Notes: generated by a model not told the origin, from the letters alone. Counted from the stretch's first letter, positions 1 to 10,518 are shown. The stretch is DNA of 64,000 nt from Batkoa obscura (GCA_030770535.1 JASVEC010000020.1:620001-684000); one strand, 5' to 3'. Numbers and translations are program-made.

Positions 1-363
1 TAAATCTTCTGTACCACGAAAAGATAATATAATGGCTTGTTCATTATTGTTAATAGCTAAGTAGGCCTTTGTTCCTAACAAAGTATTGCTAAACGTAGTT
101 ACTAATGAAGTTCCTTGTATATTTTGGCATGGTTTACAACTCCAACTTTGTAAGCTAGCATCAGTACATAAAACGGCTGCAGCATAATTAGTATACTTCA
201 TAACATTACTTATACTTGGTTCAATCGTATTATCGGTGATTTGGTTAGTAAGTAGATTAGTAACTCCTGTTATTATCGGGTTTGTGATACTTTGTAATGA
301 GATGGCAGTAGAATTGATTACACTGATTAAAACCAATGATAAATAATATGTGATAGGCTGCAT
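1..363 (-). CDS. Secreted class 3 lipase L1, N-terminal part (cut by window edge)
   Basis: The minus strand reads open from an ATG at 363 to the window edge, giving the first 121 residues of a lipase whose catalytic half lies outside. Residues 1-20 (MQPITYYLSL...) look like a signal peptide. The segment NTIEPSISN, a Cys at 66, the C-x2-C pair (WSCKPC, about 76-79) and the oxyanion-region motif LSFRGTED match the other lipases in this window. It is closest to the lipase at 31555 (shared NTIEPSISN, YAAAV, TTFSN, LLGTK). It is divergent with the lipase at 1751. No break is seen in the visible part. Confidence 0.88.
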   Translation of the reverse strand, partial: MQPITYYLSLVLISVINSTAISLQSITNPIITGVTNLLTNQITDNTIEPSISNVMKYTNYAAAVLCTDASLQSWSCKPCQNIQGTSLVTTFSNTLLGTKAYLAINNNEQAIILSFRGTEDL

Positions 364-1750
364 GCGATTAAGTAACTAAATAGCTTTTTAATATATTTTT
401 ATTTCATACGAAACTACTTTATATGTTTTTGAAATCTATATCAACTTTGGTTTTTTTGATTTAGATCTTTAATGGATAGTAAGTTTTAGGATTTAATAAA
501 ATTTAATAACGCCCTAAATTATATTCAGGATTTCTTATTATAAACAAAGCACTTTATTTAGTTATTTAATATCAAAGCAATCAAAATCCAACCAACCAAT
601 TTTTTAATTACATTAAGCTATGATATTTTTACACTCTAGAATTGTTGCTTTTTAACATTGAAATCAAAGTCTCCATTTACATATTAAGGGCTTTTAAATA
701 AAACAAAATGATTATGCAATCTTTTATGTTTATTTAAAACTGTTTTTAGTTTAAAAAACTTAGATTTTATCAGCATAATCACATAAATTATGCTCTAAAC
801 GTATTATCAATCTAACTTAATATAATTTAGAAGTTGAAGCTCTTTGCTGTGTAGATAGCAAGTTAGTCTAGTGTTTGATATGTATAATTTAACGATAAAG
901 ATACATATACTTCAAGCATAATCGATAGTAGCAATAAGTTATAAAATAACTTTTAGGGCATCAAATTAATTGGCTAGAGTATAGTTCAAATGGTCAGGTA
1001 TTTAAGTTATTTATAAATTACTATAAAGGTTACATTACGAAAATAGATTTAGGATGACAACTCCTGATATAACAGATCATTTTATTGAAACACAAACCTC
1101 TAAATCCTTTTTTAAGATTTTAATTAGATTCTGGTAGCAAGTGTCGGATAATCTATTGAATGGGCTTTTAAAGCATTTTTTTCAGATGCTAGATCCCAAG
1201 ATATATCAATTTATATTGTATTAAACCAAACTTGTAATATAAACTAGAAGTGATTTTTTAAGCTCATAGCTTAAAAATTTAATATAAAAATTAACTATTA
1301 AAACAAAGTATGCTGTTCTAATTTTTAACGACATAATACATCCTCTTAAATGAAAATTCTGCAAGATTAGTCAAAGCAAGGAAGACTAAAAATACAGTAA
1401 CAAAATAAACAAAGAATTGAAAAGCGTTACTCTAGAATAAATCTCAGATATACATTTTTAGTTATTGTCTTTGTTTTTGCTTTAATATGAATTAGCTAGG
1501 TTATCTGCCTCGTTTTTTTAAATTACTTATCGGTACGGAAGGTTTAGTCTATTTGAATTTTTCTTATTTTAATATGTAATTTTTGTGGCTATATCACCCT
1601 TTGAGCCCCTTTAAAACCTTTGCTATATATCAAAGGTTTAAAATGGTAATAGTAAATATACGTCTATTTATAAAAGTTCTCATATAGCTAAAATTATATA
1701 TAAAGCGTTTTATGTGATAATTTTTTTAAAACTTTCATTCATTTGTTTTA
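364..1750. other. Divergent lipase intergenic region
   Basis: AT-rich DNA between two divergent lipase genes with no convincing gene. The part from about 1580 to 1710 resembles, in inverted orientation and with many changes, the region upstream of the lipase at 28956 (about 30050-30180). Both share a TGCTATATATCAAA stretch and a TATATAAAG box, which supports an old inverted duplication. Confidence 0.6.
1697..1705 (+). promoter_or_regulatory. TATA box of lipase L2
   Basis: TATATAAAG lies 46 bp before the ATG at 1751. The same box sits at the matching place before the inverted paralogue. Confidence 0.45.
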
Positions 1751-2761
1751 ATGAACTCTTTTACTTATGTGATAGGATTATTTTTAATTAGTACAATATA
1801 TTCTAATATCATATTAGAACAAAATGATTTGAATACTTTAACTCAACAAAACAACCCTCCTTGGTCACAGCAAATTAGCTCTCCTATTCTGATAAAAAAA
1901 AACATCACAAATCATATAGCAAAAAGAAGTGATAAATGGTATAATAAGCGAATCATAAACAACACGCTTAAACCAGATATAAGTGCCGTTATAAGATACG
2001 CTCATTATGCCTCAGCAGCCTTATGTGATGATGATAGTTTGAAAAGATGGGACTGTAAAGCATGCCAAAATGTACAAGGAACCGAATTAGTGAAAATACT
2101 TGGTCATTTTTCCTTAGGAACAAAAGGTTATTTAGCTTTAAATCATAATGACCAAGCCATTATATTATCTTTTCGTGGTACGGAAAATCTAATGAATTGG
2201 GCTAATAATATCCTTGTTATCCAAGGGAAATTTGGTAGTATTAATAGTAAAGATGCTAGAGTACACAATGGATTTTTAGGCGCTATGGAATCCATTTCAG
2301 GTTCTTTTTTAAATGGATTAAAGACCTTGTTACAAAACCAGCAATACTCAAACTACAAAATTAAAGTCATTGGTCATTCATTAGGTGGGGCTATGGCTTC
2401 TTTGGCTATGTTAAAGATTAAGGATAAACTTAATTTACCATGGGATAAGTTAGAACTATATACTTATGGACAACCACGTACTGGAAATGTACAATTTGCT
2501 GAATGGTTTGATGCTTTACCAATCACTGTTGCTAGATCTGTGAACTATAATGATCCCGTACCTAGATTACCACCATTATCTATTTTTAACTACGCCCATC
2601 ATACTAATGAGCTCTTTATCAATGGGCCATCTACAAATTACTGTGATAGTTCCGTATTAGAAGATCCTGCTTGTGCATTAAGTGTTTCTGATAAATTACT
2701 TGATTCGAAATCTCATGTAACATATTATAATGCTCATTTTGAAAAGGCTAATGCTTGTTAA
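1751..2761 (+). CDS. Secreted class 3 lipase L2
   Basis: Intronless, 336 residues. Family: extracellular filamentous-fungal class 3 lipases/feruloyl-esterase-like alpha/beta hydrolases, which hydrolyse ester bonds of acylglycerols or related esters outside the cell; the substrate cannot be told from sequence. A hydrophobic N-terminus suggests a signal peptide. LSFRGTEN forms the oxyanion region. The triad is Ser210 (GHSLGG), Asp268 (YNDPVPRLPP) and His322 (SHVTYYN). YGQPRTGN is the usual family motif. Six Cys (one after YASAAL, C-x2-C, YC...DPAC, and the last residue) fit three disulphides as in A. niger FaeA. From base 2113 to the stop it is identical to the lipase at 28956, while the first ~115 residues differ clearly. 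Confidence 0.93.
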   Translation: MNSFTYVIGLFLISTIYSNIILEQNDLNTLTQQNNPPWSQQISSPILIKKNITNHIAKRSDKWYNKRIINNTLKPDISAVIRYAHYASAALCDDDSLKRWDCKACQNVQGTELVKILGHFSLGTKGYLALNHNDQAIILSFRGTENLMNWANNILVIQGKFGSINSKDARVHNGFLGAMESISGSFLNGLKTLLQNQQYSNYKIKVIGHSLGGAMASLAMLKIKDKLNLPWDKLELYTYGQPRTGNVQFAEWFDALPITVARSVNYNDPVPRLPPLSIFNYAHHTNELFINGPSTNYCDSSVLEDPACALSVSDKLLDSKSHVTYYNAHFEKANAC

Positions 2762-4375
2762 TTTTCCAAGTATTGTTATCATAAATACTATACTTTATTA
2801 TTTAGACAAGTAATTAATTCGAGACCCTTGTCTGGACTCAAAAGAATAAAATAAAGTAATGAGGCATTCATCATTATCTTCACATTATAAAATAATTAAA
2901 TAAAAACATAAATTAAAATCACATTCAAGCCCTTGAATTTTCTTTTATGCCTTACTCCCAAATATATTATTATTACCATTAGTTCTATTTCGCAGATAGT
3001 GTTTTTAAATTGGAAGTATTTTGAAACTACGGCGTTAATTAAGTTCCATTTTATAAAATTGCAGATTTAACTTCACTTTAACAAAAATACTGACTTATCA
3101 AAAATAGAAAACATAAAAATCATGTTAAAAACGTAGATTATAATTAAAAGTCTAATATTATTGACATTTAATAAGTTGTGAGATAGAATGAAGAATATAA
3201 AGGTAAATTAAGATAAATTAAATTGCATAGCTTTCCAAGTTTTGAGACAAACTGCAGAAAGTTTAGTAACAATGAGTTCTTTATCTTGGACTGAATTAGG
3301 TTCATTGTTATTAGTATTGTTAACTAATTTTCCTTCAGCATAAAAAAGAAATCGATTTTCTTGTAAACCAAAGTTATTGCTTGGATATTTAGCTACCATT
3401 TCAATATGAATTAAGCCATCGTTAGAATGAAATTTGACATCAGCATAAGGTTCAAAGGTCAATAATTTAGCATCAAAGAAACTACTATTCCCATTGTTGT
3501 TTTGTGCAATTATTTGACGAATATATTTATTGAATTCGCTTTCTTCATTAGCAATATCAAATTGTACCCTTGAAATGACTGTCTCACGTAATTTCTCAAC
3601 CTCTTTTTGCATTTTTAAAGCTCTATCACCTACATTGGGGAACATTTGATGGAAGACACTCCAAGATATATTTTTCATATCTGGTACTTGATCTTTTGAT
3701 TTAGATTGAACTCCATTTGATTCATTCATGAAGTATCTAAATGAACTTGGGTCTTTAAATGCGTTCTTTATAATAGAAGTAGTATCTGGATATTGAAAAC
3801 TAAAGCTTGGATTATCTCCATATCTTTTTGAAAAACTCATCCAACGATAAGCTGCTACTCCTAGAGCACCACCTGCTACTAATGTGAATATGCTTGGTAA
3901 ATGAGTGATGACGAAAATACCACCTAATACACTACCAACTACTTTAAGTTTACTTGGTGGTCCACAGCGATATTTTGTATTCATATAGTTCTTATACTCT
4001 TTCATTTCTTGGCACTTATCTCTCATATTCATCATTCCTTCTGGTTGATCATACCATCTATTTCGATCTTTTGAATAAGAAAAATCATAATCTTTACGAT
4101 GGTTACTATTATGATAATCACGTACTTGTTGATTGTTGAATGATTTTAAATACTCATCATTAACATTAAAATTTACTGGTTTTTTAGCACTTGAAGTAGA
4201 TAATGCACGTCCATTTATCACTATTTAATAAAGTTATTAAGATAAAAAAGAACTTTAAAACAGCACTTACACATGGCTCTCATACCAATGCCAACAATAC
4301 CATGTTGAATTAAATGGGTGGATTGTTGAACTGGGATTACTAATAATGTATTACTTAGCATAGTCGAAATTTTTT
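2113..4375 (+). repeat. Inverted repeat, left arm (2.26 kb)
   Basis: Reverse complement of 27342-29604. Every paired position I checked keeps a constant coordinate sum of 31717, so there is no indel. The arm covers the 3' two thirds of a lipase, the 447 bp intergenic spacer and the whole mitochondrial-protein gene. The only difference I saw is one base in the latter gene (Asn versus Lys). Identity stops sharply 14 bp before that gene's ATG and fades inside the lipase around 2113. Confidence 0.92.
3208..4361 (-). CDS. Predicted mitochondrial membrane protein, copy 1
   Basis: Two exons: 4361-4271 and 4220-3208, with a 50 bp GT-AG intron; 367 residues. I do not recognise the family. The N-terminus carries basic and hydroxylated residues and a RALSTSSAKK stretch, like a mitochondrial presequence. 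A hydrophobic segment (VVGSVLGGIFVITHLPSIFT, then a Gly/Ala-rich stretch) about residues 125-155 suggests one or two membrane passes, followed by a soluble C-terminal domain with a short coiled-coil-like stretch (MQKEVEKLRETV). The start was chosen because splicing to the upstream exon supplies an ATG; the downstream exon has none near its start. It is a near-identical twin of the gene at 27356, with Asn instead of Lys in VNFNVND. It converges with lipase L2. Confidence 0.82.
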
Positions 4376-4400
4376 GCATAGTATTTTATTGATATTTCAC

Positions 4401-4410
4401 TATATATATA
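4401..4410 (-). promoter_or_regulatory. TATA box of mitochondrial-protein gene copy 1
   Basis: A TATATATATA run lies about 40 bp before the ATG at 4361, outside the identical repeat. The twin gene has TATATAAAG at a similar distance, so the two promoters differ although the genes are the same. Confidence 0.35.
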
Positions 4411-4414
4411 CTAT

Positions 4415-4627
4415 TTATGGAAAAATATTTGTTGAATGTCTTTTGTTTGTTAGATTATTGATAATGTTAACATCTTTTATTTTTGTCCTATAAAGTTTAT
4501 TGACAAGTTCTTTTAATCGGGGTGGGATAAACTCAAAAGTATTTCTCGGCGCTTTTGATTTTAGTTTTACCTTTACTTTAGTCAATTTTATAAAACTTGT
4601 ATAGTTTAATCGGTTAAATATCTTCAC
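4415..4627 (-). CDS. Doubtful 70-residue basic ORF
   Basis: An open frame of 70 residues, rich in Lys and Arg, upstream of and on the same strand as the mitochondrial-protein gene. The stretch KAPRNTFEFIPPRLKELV is less biased than random AT-rich frames here, so it could be a small gene or a terminal exon. An acceptor-like TCTTATAG lies just upstream. I recognise no family. No equivalent exists next to the inverted twin copy. Confidence 0.25.
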   Translation of the reverse strand: MKIFNRLNYTSFIKLTKVKVKLKSKAPRNTFEFIPPRLKELVNKLYRTKIKDVNIINNLTNKRHSTNIFP

Positions 4628-5445
4628 TTTGCATCCTATAAGACTGAAGAATACAATACGTATTTTCTTAACTTATTCCCATATACAAAAATTCACCTTA
4701 CGTAATAAATTAGTAGTTTCAAACTAAATTAGATTTTTTACAAATTAGATATTTGAAGAAAAAAATGGAACTTATTATTTTTGATTTACTAAATCAAAAC
4801 TTTAAAGTTAACTAAAACTATTTTCTATTAATAATTTTAAGATTTTGACAAATTCATTTATTTTTAATTATTAAATAATAAGTAATATTTTAAAATACAT
4901 AATTCAAGTTTGATTTTTAATATGCTTAATTAAAATAAGGTAAAGATAAACTTTATAAAGCTTTTTTATGGATGACTTTAATTTATATTATATTATTTTT
5001 ATTTACTTTCTTAGTTAATGACTATTAAAAATAAACTCACTTTGTTTAAATTTTTTATTTGAAAAAATCATAATAGCTTGAAAATACTTTATTAAACTTA
5101 ATAAACAAATGTTATTTAAGAAAACTAGCTTATTTAAGTCAATGCTAAAATTAATATAGAAGTATTGAAAAAGTATTACTTTAATTAAGAAAATTTTATA
5201 ATAGCATTTGGGTTTTTTGTTACACTGGAGCTTAAGTTTTGATAGCAATATTAATAAATATTCTATAAATTTATAAACTTGGATAATATTTATAAATCTT
5301 TAACTAATTTAAAAAAGTTAATTAAAACTGCCTTATAATATTCAATAACACAATGCATATATGTATGTTTTTTAGCTTTATCAATTTTTCGATTTTATAG
5401 GTTTGTTTTAACTAAAATATTTATTAAGTTATAATTGAATTAATA
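4628..5445. other. AT-rich spacer
   Basis: Very AT-rich with no supported gene; the open frames here have Phe/Leu/Ile/Lys/Asn-rich random composition. Confidence 0.6.
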
Positions 5446-5550
5446 TATGGGAGTGTTTTTTTTGACTTCATTATTTTTTCCATTTTTTAAGCACTATTTA
5501 AGTGGAAAGATTGTTAGTAAAACTTTTAAATACAAAAATACATCCCTATA
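5446..5550 (+). mobile_element. Foldback MITE family A, copy 1
   Basis: About 105 bp with ends TATGGGAGTG and CATCCCTATA. The body has the family's TTTTTTCCA...GTGGAAA inner arms around AGCACTATTTAAGTGG, so the element can fold almost end to end. Plus orientation is defined here as the TTCATTATTTTTTCCA strand. Confidence 0.88.
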
Positions 5551-5707
5551 TATATAAAAATAAAATAAAAATTTATAAAATTGTTATAGTTTAATTAGAC
5601 CTCCAGTTTTTTTAAAATAAAATTAAAATATAATACGTAGCAAGTTGTTTACAGAGCTTTAAATTAAATCAGCTAATTCTAGTCTATAAATCCTTAAAAG
5701 TGAAGGA
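5551..5707. other. Spacer between MITEs
   Basis: AT-rich; nothing recognised. Confidence 0.5.
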
Positions 5708-5811
5708 TATGGGAGTGTTTTTTTTGACTTCATTATTTTTTCCATTTTTAAGTGCTATTTGAGTGGAAAAATTGCTAGTAAAATTCTTAAATACAAAAAT
5801 ACATCCCCATA
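5708..5811 (+). mobile_element. Foldback MITE family A, copy 2
   Basis: Ends TATGGGAGTG and CATCCCCATA; full length, close to consensus. Confidence 0.9.
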
Positions 5812-5831
5812 TCTAAAAACCTTAAAATGAA

Positions 5832-5934
5832 AATGGGGATGTTTTTTTTGATTTCATTATTTTTCCATTTTTAAGCGCTATTTGAGTGGAAAGACTGTTG
5901 ATAAAATTCCTAAACACGAAAAAACATCCCCAAA
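5832..5934 (+). mobile_element. Foldback MITE family A, copy 3
   Basis: Ends AATGGGGATG and CATCCCCAAA, 20 bp after copy 2 in the same orientation. It carries GCGCTATTTGAGTGG at the loop. Confidence 0.87.
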
Positions 5935-6578
5935 TGCTGAATTTTATATAATTATTTAATTTAATTTTTTACTAAAGAAAAAACTGTATTTATTTATAGT
6001 AAAATAATTTTAGTTTATAAAAACTTTTACTTTAGAAGAACTACAGTTTATAAATAATATGGCTACTAAAAAAGTAAATCAAAAAAATAAGTTATTTTTA
6101 TTAAAGCTATCAATACTAAAATTATAAAGTTAAATAGTTTATGTAAAATTTAATGGTTTGTAGCTGGAGATAAAATTTATTATAGGTTAATAAGCAGAAA
6201 GTTACTAAGTTTTGGTTTATATAATTAAAATAAACTTAAAATATAAAAAATAGTATATAATAACTTATAGATTATATAAAACAAACATAATAAAAAACAC
6301 AGCTCTATAGTCTATTGTGGAATTTTTATAAAAAGTACTTAATTCTATCAATAAAACAATACTGAAAAATAATCTGAAAAAAAAATTACATCAAAAAGTT
6401 TCTTCTAACATTTTAAAAATATTATAATTTATACATCAAACAATAGTAGCTATAATATATTTTATGATCATTGTATTAAGATTTATTTGCAATTTAATAG
6501 CTATTATTTATAACAAAATTTAAAAAAATAATTTCATATTCTGATCTAATACTTTTAACTTGAACTTGCTTTTTATGA
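5935..6578. other. AT-rich spacer
   Basis: No gene or repeat recognised; only short random frames. Confidence 0.55.
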
Positions 6579-6684
6579 TATGGGGCTATTTTTTTTTGGC
6601 TTCATTACTTTTTCTATCTTTTAAGCACTCTTTGAATGGAAAATTTGTTAGTAGAATTCTTAAACATAAAAATACATCCCCGTA
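6579..6684 (+). mobile_element. Foldback MITE family A, copy 4 (diverged)
   Basis: Starts TATGGGGCTA and ends CATCCCCGTA; several changes in the body (TTGAATGGAAAA). Confidence 0.82.
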
Positions 6685-6812
6685 TTATCCTAAAGTAATA
6701 GCTTAATTAAATATATATATCAAAATAACCAGCAATTAAATATATACTATAAAAACTTTAACTACTAAATAGATCTTAAATTGTATAAAAACTTTAGTGA
6801 GACTATATCTTA

Positions 6813-7030
6813 TGTGGAATATCACTTTATTAGCTCTCGGATTAATTGTAACATAGCAATCCTTTAACTTGTTTATAAAACTAATTATAGTCTTGTAATC
6901 AACTTGACCACAATTCATGTGGTACAATCAATTTAGTTCATTATTTTGGTTTGTTGTCAGAATTTCTACTGCCTAATTGTGAAAGACATTACCCTCCTTT
7001 TTGATATTCATACTTAGTAGCCATGGTAAA
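6813..7030 (+). repeat. Family B repeat, diverged partial copy
   Basis: Begins TGTGGAATATCACTTTATTAG and follows the family B copy at 14582 through the AACATAGCAATC and CAGAATTTCTA stretches to TTTTTGATATTCATACTTAG, with many changes. It covers about the first half of the repeat and ends just before a family A MITE. Confidence 0.6.
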
Positions 7031-7054
7031 GAATAATCATTATTATACTCATTA

Positions 7055-7157
7055 TATGGGGACGTGTTTTTGTGTTTAAGAATTTTACTAACAATTTTTC
7101 CGCTAAATAGCGTTCAAAAATAGAAAAAATAATGAAGTCAAAAAAAACACTCCCATA
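7055..7157 (-). mobile_element. Foldback MITE family A, copy 5
   Basis: Minus orientation, ends TATGGGGACG and ACTCCCATA. It overlaps the first codons of the transposase-like frame, whose first ATG (7132) is inside the MITE. Confidence 0.87.
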
Positions 7158-8665
7158 TTCTTTTGATGAATGTAAGAGTTTTGGGTTTAATATAAATAGA
7201 AATCAATATGATTATTCAAAAACAAGTAATAATAATAAAATATCAACATTACAACATATTATTAAAAACACAAAAAAAATTAAAGATGAGCAAATTGAAA
7301 CTATCATACAATATTTACTAAATGATTCAACTATTTCATCAAGATTTAATAAAAAAAATAACGATAGTAAATATTCATCAGATAATATATATATATTAAA
7401 TAAAAGTAGAAGAATGATATATAGTAAATATTTGAATGATCTAAGAGATAAAGCAGTAGCTAGGTCAACGTTCTTTAAATATATACCAACTAATTTCAAA
7501 AATCCAGCAAGAAAAACGGATCTATGTAATATATGTACCCAGTATACAGTTAGAAAAAAGTTATTTGAAAATAAAATAAATACAGCAAAAAACAAAGCAG
7601 AGAAGAAATTTTCAACGAAGAAGAAAAATTATATAAATTACATAAATTCTGTGTTGATACTCAAAAAAACACATTTAATGAAACTATTAAAAAATTAAAT
7701 AATAAAAGTTGTATAATAGTTTTAGATTTTAAACAAAATATAGAAATAGGAACAAGACCAGATTCAATAAATCTAGATCCTTATAATAAACAAGCTATAT
7801 CAGTATTAGGCTTTGGTGTTCTATATCTAAAAGATGATAAAACAATAGGCAAAGTTTACTTTGATTATTTATCTGAAATATTGAATCATGATTCAGCATA
7901 TGCAGGAGATTGTTTAATCGATTTAATCTCTACAGAGCTTCTATTTAAAAAGTTTACAAAAATTAATATATGGGCAGATACAGGAAATCATTTTAGATCC
8001 CAAGAGTTTCTACACTATATGGGGATGTTTTTTTTAGTTTCAGCATTTTTTACATCTTTTAAGCACTATTTGAGTGGAAAAATTGTTAGTAAAATTCTTG
8101 AATACAAAAATACATCCCCATATGTTTAAAGAAATTCATAAAATAAATAGTAGTTTGAGTGTTAATCTTAATTTTTTTGCTGAGCATCATGGAAAAAGTA
8201 TAGTTGATGGACATTTTGGAAACCTTTCAAAATGGAAAAATAGTTTTGAAGCGTTAGGTAAAATAGAAGATATTGATCAATTAATTTCAAGATTTGAGGC
8301 TTTTATTTGCGAGCATAATAAAATTAATAACTCGACTATTAATAATGGGAAAACAGATATAATTTTTAAAAAGTATAAAAGAAACAAAATATAAAAAGAA
8401 TAATAGAGATACAGGGCATTAAGAAGTATTTACACTTTATTAAACATAACAATAAACTACATTGTTATCCAGTATCTGATACATCAAAAAAAAGCGATAT
8501 AGTCCCAATTAAAGTTATAGAGTCTATAGAAAACAGAAAAATTAAAAGATCGATCCCAGCTTACCTTACGAAGATAACAGAGAATTTAAAAATTTCGATA
8601 TTTACTAAGCAAGTAAGTAGTTTGTTGAATGATAGAAATAGATTGTTAAATGTCAAGATTACTTA
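7132..8665 (+). pseudogene. Decayed DDE-like DNA transposase
   Basis: A transposase-like coding region readable in pieces. It has a Cys pair (LCNIC, about 7525), then IIVLDFKQN (first acidic residue, about 7720), KVYFDYLSEIL, then WADTGNHFRSQEF (second, about 7970) and NLNFFAEHHGKSIVDGHFG (about 8165). A basic C-terminal part runs to a stop near 8665. The LDF...ADTG.HFRS...FFAEHHGKS.VDGHFG pattern fits an RNase-H-fold DDE enzyme, but I cannot name its superfamily. The frame shifts once near 7615, is interrupted by a MITE at 8018-8122 and meets a stop near 8392. The 5' end is formed by another MITE, so the true start and terminal repeats are not visible. It is a dead copy. Confidence 0.65.
8018..8122 (+). 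mobile_element. Foldback MITE family A, copy 6, inside the transposase
   Basis: Ends TATGGGGATG and CATCCCCATA. If the element and one flanking TA are taken out, the surrounding transposase reads through in frame (...EFLHY then MFKEI...), so the target duplication is TA. This is the clearest insertion site in the window. Confidence 0.92.
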
Positions 8666-9160
8666 AGTTATTAATAGCTAAGTTAATAAATAGTCAAAGA
8701 ACAAGTAACTGTAATAATATGTAAAAACTACTATTACTTGTACTATATAGGGATGGTTAATTATAGTTTTGGGGCTGACCACTCCCTCCCATGCAGCTAT
8801 TTATTAACTTGGCAATATATTAATAATGTAATTATAACATTAAAATAGTTTATTTATTTGATAATAAATCTACAATGTTGGTTATAAAGCAGTTGATAAT
8901 AAATATTTCTCAATTAAGCTTTATAAGAACATGTATTTAAGATCTAGTAGAAATTCAACTAACTTACAGTATGAGCTATAATAGAATGATTTAGAACTGT
9001 GTTTGGGTACTTTTGTTTTAATAAAAGATGTGATTTTATAGAATTTTAAGCGAAGTTTTTAAAATACAAAATTTTTCAAAAATTGGATAAAATAATGAAA
9101 CTAATTCAGACAACCCCAAATCGTAGTTTATATAATTAAAACAAATTTAGCATAAATAAT
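8666..9160. other. Spacer with possible degraded MITE remnants
   Basis: AT-rich. Bases 8743-8796 start TATAGGGATGG and end ACTCCCTCCCATG, and 9002-9120 end AATAATGAAACTAATTCAG then ACAACCCCAAAT. Both recall family A ends but are too diverged to call firmly. Confidence 0.4.
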
Positions 9161-9268
9161 ACATGGGGATGTATTTTTGTGTTTAAGAATTTTACCAACA
9201 AATTTTCCGCTTAAATGGCGCTTAAAAAATAGAAAAAATAATGAAGTCAAAAAAGACACTCTCACATA
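9161..9268 (-). mobile_element. Foldback MITE family A, copy 7
   Basis: Minus orientation; ends CATGGGGATG and ACTCTCACATA (right end mutated). Confidence 0.83.
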
Positions 9269-9450
9269 ATAGCTTAAATTACGTAAAATAAATAAAAAGT
9301 ATATGGATTTTATATAAATATTTAAAAGAATTTAATCAATTGTAATAGTGGGGATATTTTTCATAATGATTCTAGCTATTTTTTTATGAAAATTTCAATA
9401 TATCAAAAGCAAGTGTAAAGCAAGTATTGAAGTTTTAAAAACTTTAAAAA

Positions 9451-9554
9451 TATGGGGATGTTTTCTTGATTTCATTATTTTTTCCATTTTTTAAACGCTA
9501 TTTGAGTGGAAAGATTGTTAGTAAAATTCTCAAATACAAAAAAACATCTCCATA
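9451..9554 (+). mobile_element. Foldback MITE family A, copy 8
   Basis: Ends TATGGGGATG and CATCTCCATA. Its last TA is also the first TA of copy 9. Confidence 0.9.
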
Positions 9555-9657
9555 TGGGAGTGTTTTTTTTGGCTTCATTACTTTTTCCATCTTTTAAGCA
9601 TCATTTGAGTGGAAAAATTATTAGTAAAATCCTTAAATACAAAAATACATCCCCATA
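9553..9657 (+). mobile_element. Foldback MITE family A, copy 9
   Basis: Ends TATGGGAGTG and CATCCCCATA. Directly abuts copy 8 with a shared TA, as expected if one element used the TA flank of the other as its target. Confidence 0.9.
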
Positions 9658-10034
9658 TGTAGTTTAAAATTGCTTTTAAACAATAAGTTAAAAAATTTGC
9701 CATTTTTTACAAAATACAAAGTTTTATAGTTAGGAAAATTATGAATATCATTTTTTAAAATATAAAGGAGGTTTTACTAATAGACAATATAATCAAACAT
9801 AATAATATAAATAAGATACTATACTAATAAATTCAAAAAATTGATATAAAAAAGACATAAACATTCAAAAAACCTTTTGTTATTACATGATAATCCAGGA
9901 GTATATATATAATTACCTAAACTGCAATCAAACAAAACAAACTTTAATAAATTACCCACTGTATAGTCCAGACCTAGTTCTAAGTAATCAGTATTTATCT
10001 TTAAAGTTGAAAAAAAAAATTGCAAAAAAATTAA
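9658..10034. other. AT-rich spacer
   Basis: No gene or repeat recognised. Confidence 0.5.
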
Positions 10035-10132
10035 TAGTGGGGATGTATTTTTAAGATTTTACTAATAATTTTTCCGCTCAAATAGTGCTCGAAAAATGAA
10101 AAAGTGATGAAACCAAAAAAACACCTCCACTA
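10035..10132 (-). mobile_element. Foldback MITE family A, copy 10
   Basis: Minus orientation; ends TAGTGGGGATG and CACCTCCACTA. Slightly shortened, ~98 bp. About 390 bp before the DIL-domain gene. Confidence 0.85.
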
Positions 10133-10518
10133 TTATTTTAAATATTTTAAAAACATAAGTATTTTTTTAAGGTATAGATAAATTGATTTTTGAATCAAAA
10201 AACTGTATAAAGCTTAAAGGAGATACATGAGAAAATAATATAATTTTAGTTTAAGATTAATCTGTTTTTCCTCAAACTTTTTGACCTCCTCCTATTAATT
10301 TCGCAAAATTGAATCGAAATTTAAGTTTAAGTCAAGGGCCAAATTTAGCAAAGTCATTTTTATCGTTCTTAATCAAACAGAACAAATGACCAAAATTGAA
10401 TGCATAGCCAATGAAGTGGGGTTGCATGGAAATTTAAATTGCCATTTAAAAGGGCAAGGAGAAATTTGAATTCCTATTAATCGCTCTACTCTTTTCAATA
10501 AAAAAATCGAATTAAATA

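Noticed and set aside
5015-5248. Minus-strand 77-residue frame
   Set aside because: Composition (Leu/Phe/Ile/Lys/Asn) is what random AT-rich DNA gives; no start context or homologous features.
7212-7595. Antisense open frame of 127 residues opposite the transposase
   Set aside because: Leu/Phe/Ile-rich shadow of an AT-rich Lys/Asn-rich coding strand.
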